Under the pieces are notes generated by a model, which ran no database searches, was not told where the DNA came from, and saw nothing but the letters and a program-made list of their open reading frames with translations. From Liolophura sinensis (Eukaryota; Mollusca; Polyplacophora; Chitonida; Chitonidae), in the NCBI RefSeq assembly GCF_032854445.1, contig NW_027018294.1, forward strand, positions 1 through 45,705: a stretch of 45,705 bases of DNA, given 5' to 3'. Made by a program: the position numbers and the translations under genes. Shown in pieces: positions 44,678 through 45,705 of the stretch. Position 1 is the stretch's first letter; the number at the start of each line of letters is the position of its first letter.

Positions 44678-45705
44678 ATGCGGAAATGGCCCAGGCATCG
44701 GCAGCTGTTTAAAAAATTGCAAATTTCCCTGGTTTCCATGGAGTAAGAGCCGTTGCTGGGCACGTGACTATGACATCAATGATCATTCAATTGTCGCTAC
44801 AGCCAAAAGTATTGGTCGGAGAGCAACGCGGTTTGCACCATTCGATTTCTCGTGACAAAATACGTCGGATTAGCCTCTTACCAGCAGCACTGGAACAGTT
44901 TTTCCACTTTTGCATTTTTGCCTGGTCTTTTTGTTAATTTGAAATCGGATACAATCTACTATGTACAATCGCGACTGGTCATTACTATATTCAACTTTTG
45001 ACTGTAAGTTATGTGCCCTTCTGTAGCCCAGAAGACGTCAAATCTTTGGGCTAAGCCCATTTAACTCACCCAGCAATTGTCTTACTTCTAAGTCCAAGAC
45101 AATCTCAATGTCTTTATCTACGTGTAGAAAAACCACACCATTTGTACATAAAAAACAGAAGGTACTAGATACAGTCTGCTGTAAAAAGAACAACTGATCA
45201 CTGAACCACATCAATAAGGTTCTAAAAGATGCGGAATTGGCCCAGGCATCGGCAGCTGTTTAAAAAATTGCAAATTTCCCTGGTTTCCATGGAGTAAGAG
45301 CCGTTGCTGGGCACGTGACTATGACATCAATGATCATTCAATTGTCGCTACAGCCAAAAGTATTGGTCGGAGAGCAACGCGGTTTGCACCATTCGATTTC
45401 TCGTGACAAAATACGTCGGATTAGCCTCTTACTAGCAGCACTGGAACAGTTTTTTCCACTTTTGCATTTTTGCCTGGTCTTTTTGTAAATTGAAATCTGA
45501 TAAACTGTACTATGCACAATCGAGACTGGTCGTTACGATATTCAACTTTTAACTATACGTTATGTGCCCTTCGGTAGCCCAGAAGACGTCAAATCTTTGG
45601 GCTAAGCCCATTTAACTCATCCAGCAATTGTCTTACTTTTAAGTCCAAGACAATTTCAATGTCTTTATCTACGTGTAGAAAAACCACACCGTTCGTACAT
45701 AAAAA
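44678..45705 (+). repeat. Block V: B1 monomer and truncated A2 monomer
   Basis: The unit at 44678 has the B1 head (GACGCACATC, GGAAATGGCC) and a full B tail. The unit at 45229 is A2 (TTACTAGCAG, CGAGACTGG, CGATATTC, CAATTTCAATG) and is cut by the window end after 477 bp, inside the A-run of GTACATAAAAA. A B1-to-A2 step is also seen at 7264/7815 and at 23770/24321. Small irregularities (GTAAATTG, ATCTGATAAACTG, GAACAACTG, AACAGAAGG) suggest weaker consensus near the end. Confidence 0.85.

Larger units (their letters stand above)
1..45705. repeat. Tandem satellite array, ~550-bp monomer, 83 unit starts
   Basis: The whole window is a head-to-tail satellite in one orientation. Unit starts (ATGCGG anchor; ATGCGA in the 14415 unit): 79, 630, 1184, 1741, 2308, 2861, 3410, 3961, 4513, 5064, 5614, 6165, 6715, 7264, 7815, 8365, 8915, 9466, 10016, 10566, 11116, 11667, 12216, 12766, 13315, 13865, 14415, 14965, 15516, 16065, 16614, 17164, 17715, 18265, 18815, 19365, 19916, 20466, 21017, 21567, 22118, 22668, 23219, 23770, 24321, 24871, 25422, 25972, 26523, 27073, 27624, 28174, 28725, 29275, 29826, 30376, 30927, 31477, 32028, 32578, 33129, 33679, 34230, 34780, 35331, 35881, 36435, 36984, 37532, 38079, 38629, 39180, 39729, 40279, 40830, 41380, 41929, 42480, 43031, 43580, 44129, 44678, 45229. 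No inversion, insertion or unique spacer is visible. Copies differ by scattered substitutions that define families. The role is unknown; a heterochromatin or centromere position is inference. Confidence 0.98.

Noticed and set aside
1-45705. CRISPR array
   Set aside because: Regular spacing, but units are 550 bp and the intervening DNA is itself repeated, so there are no short repeats with unique spacers.
1-45705. Mobile element with terminal repeats or target-site duplications
   Set aside because: No unit is interrupted, no terminal inverted repeats flank a block, and block boundaries are at monomer-internal homologous positions, as expected for unequal exchange.

Overview
The window is one uninterrupted tandem satellite-DNA array with no unique sequence. 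I anchored every copy on the hexamer ATGCGG that opens each unit and found 83 unit starts (79 to 45229). Spacing is almost always 549-551 bp. I see no gene, RNA gene, transposon, CRISPR array, telomere repeat or bacterial operon structure. The long head-to-tail array points to a eukaryotic genome (centromeric, pericentromeric or other heterochromatin). In the monomer I counted by hand, GC is about 42% and CpG is close to expectation (about 21 seen, about 24 expected). This hints at a genome with little CpG methylation, such as many invertebrates, but I do not recognise the satellite and cannot name the organism.

Two monomer families differ mainly in their last ~300 bp. Type A (550 bp) has TTAATTGAAA, then CACTGTACTATGCAC, CGGTAG, CATCCAGC and CTTTTAAG. 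Type B (551 bp) has TTAATTTGAAA, then CAATCTACTATGTA, CTGTAG, CACCCAGC and CTTCTAAG. Where A and B alternate they form an ~1101-bp dimer.

Layout: (I) 79-6714, mainly alternating B/A. (II) 6715-16064, mostly A units with B units and mosaics interspersed. (IIIa) 16065-24320, strict B/A alternation, largely a second copy of block I at an offset of ~15.95-15.99 kb with two extra dimer duplications. (IIIb) 24321-35880, a six-monomer higher-order repeat (HOR) of exactly 3303 bp, three full copies and half of a fourth. (IV) 35881-44677, non-alternating and largely a second copy of block II at ~27.5 kb offset. (V) 44678-45705, a B/A pair cut by the window end. The array therefore shows nested amplification: monomer, dimer, trimer, hexamer and blocks of 5-10 kb.

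Sequence quality is uneven. About 4.2-35.4 kb is very regular. About 1-4.2 kb and 35.4-39.1 kb carry many one- to two-base indels, often in homopolymers, and the second cluster begins just where the HOR ends. These parts may be poorly polished or misjoined. The longest open frames, including one of 130 codons, arise from such indels, and I do not call any of them a gene.

Each monomer has conserved non-coding structure: a 30-nt hairpin that competes with a 13-nt palindrome for the same GGGCTA arm, a second two-tier hairpin, CACGTG and AATGATCATT palindromes, and A-tracts spaced by multiples of about 11 bp.
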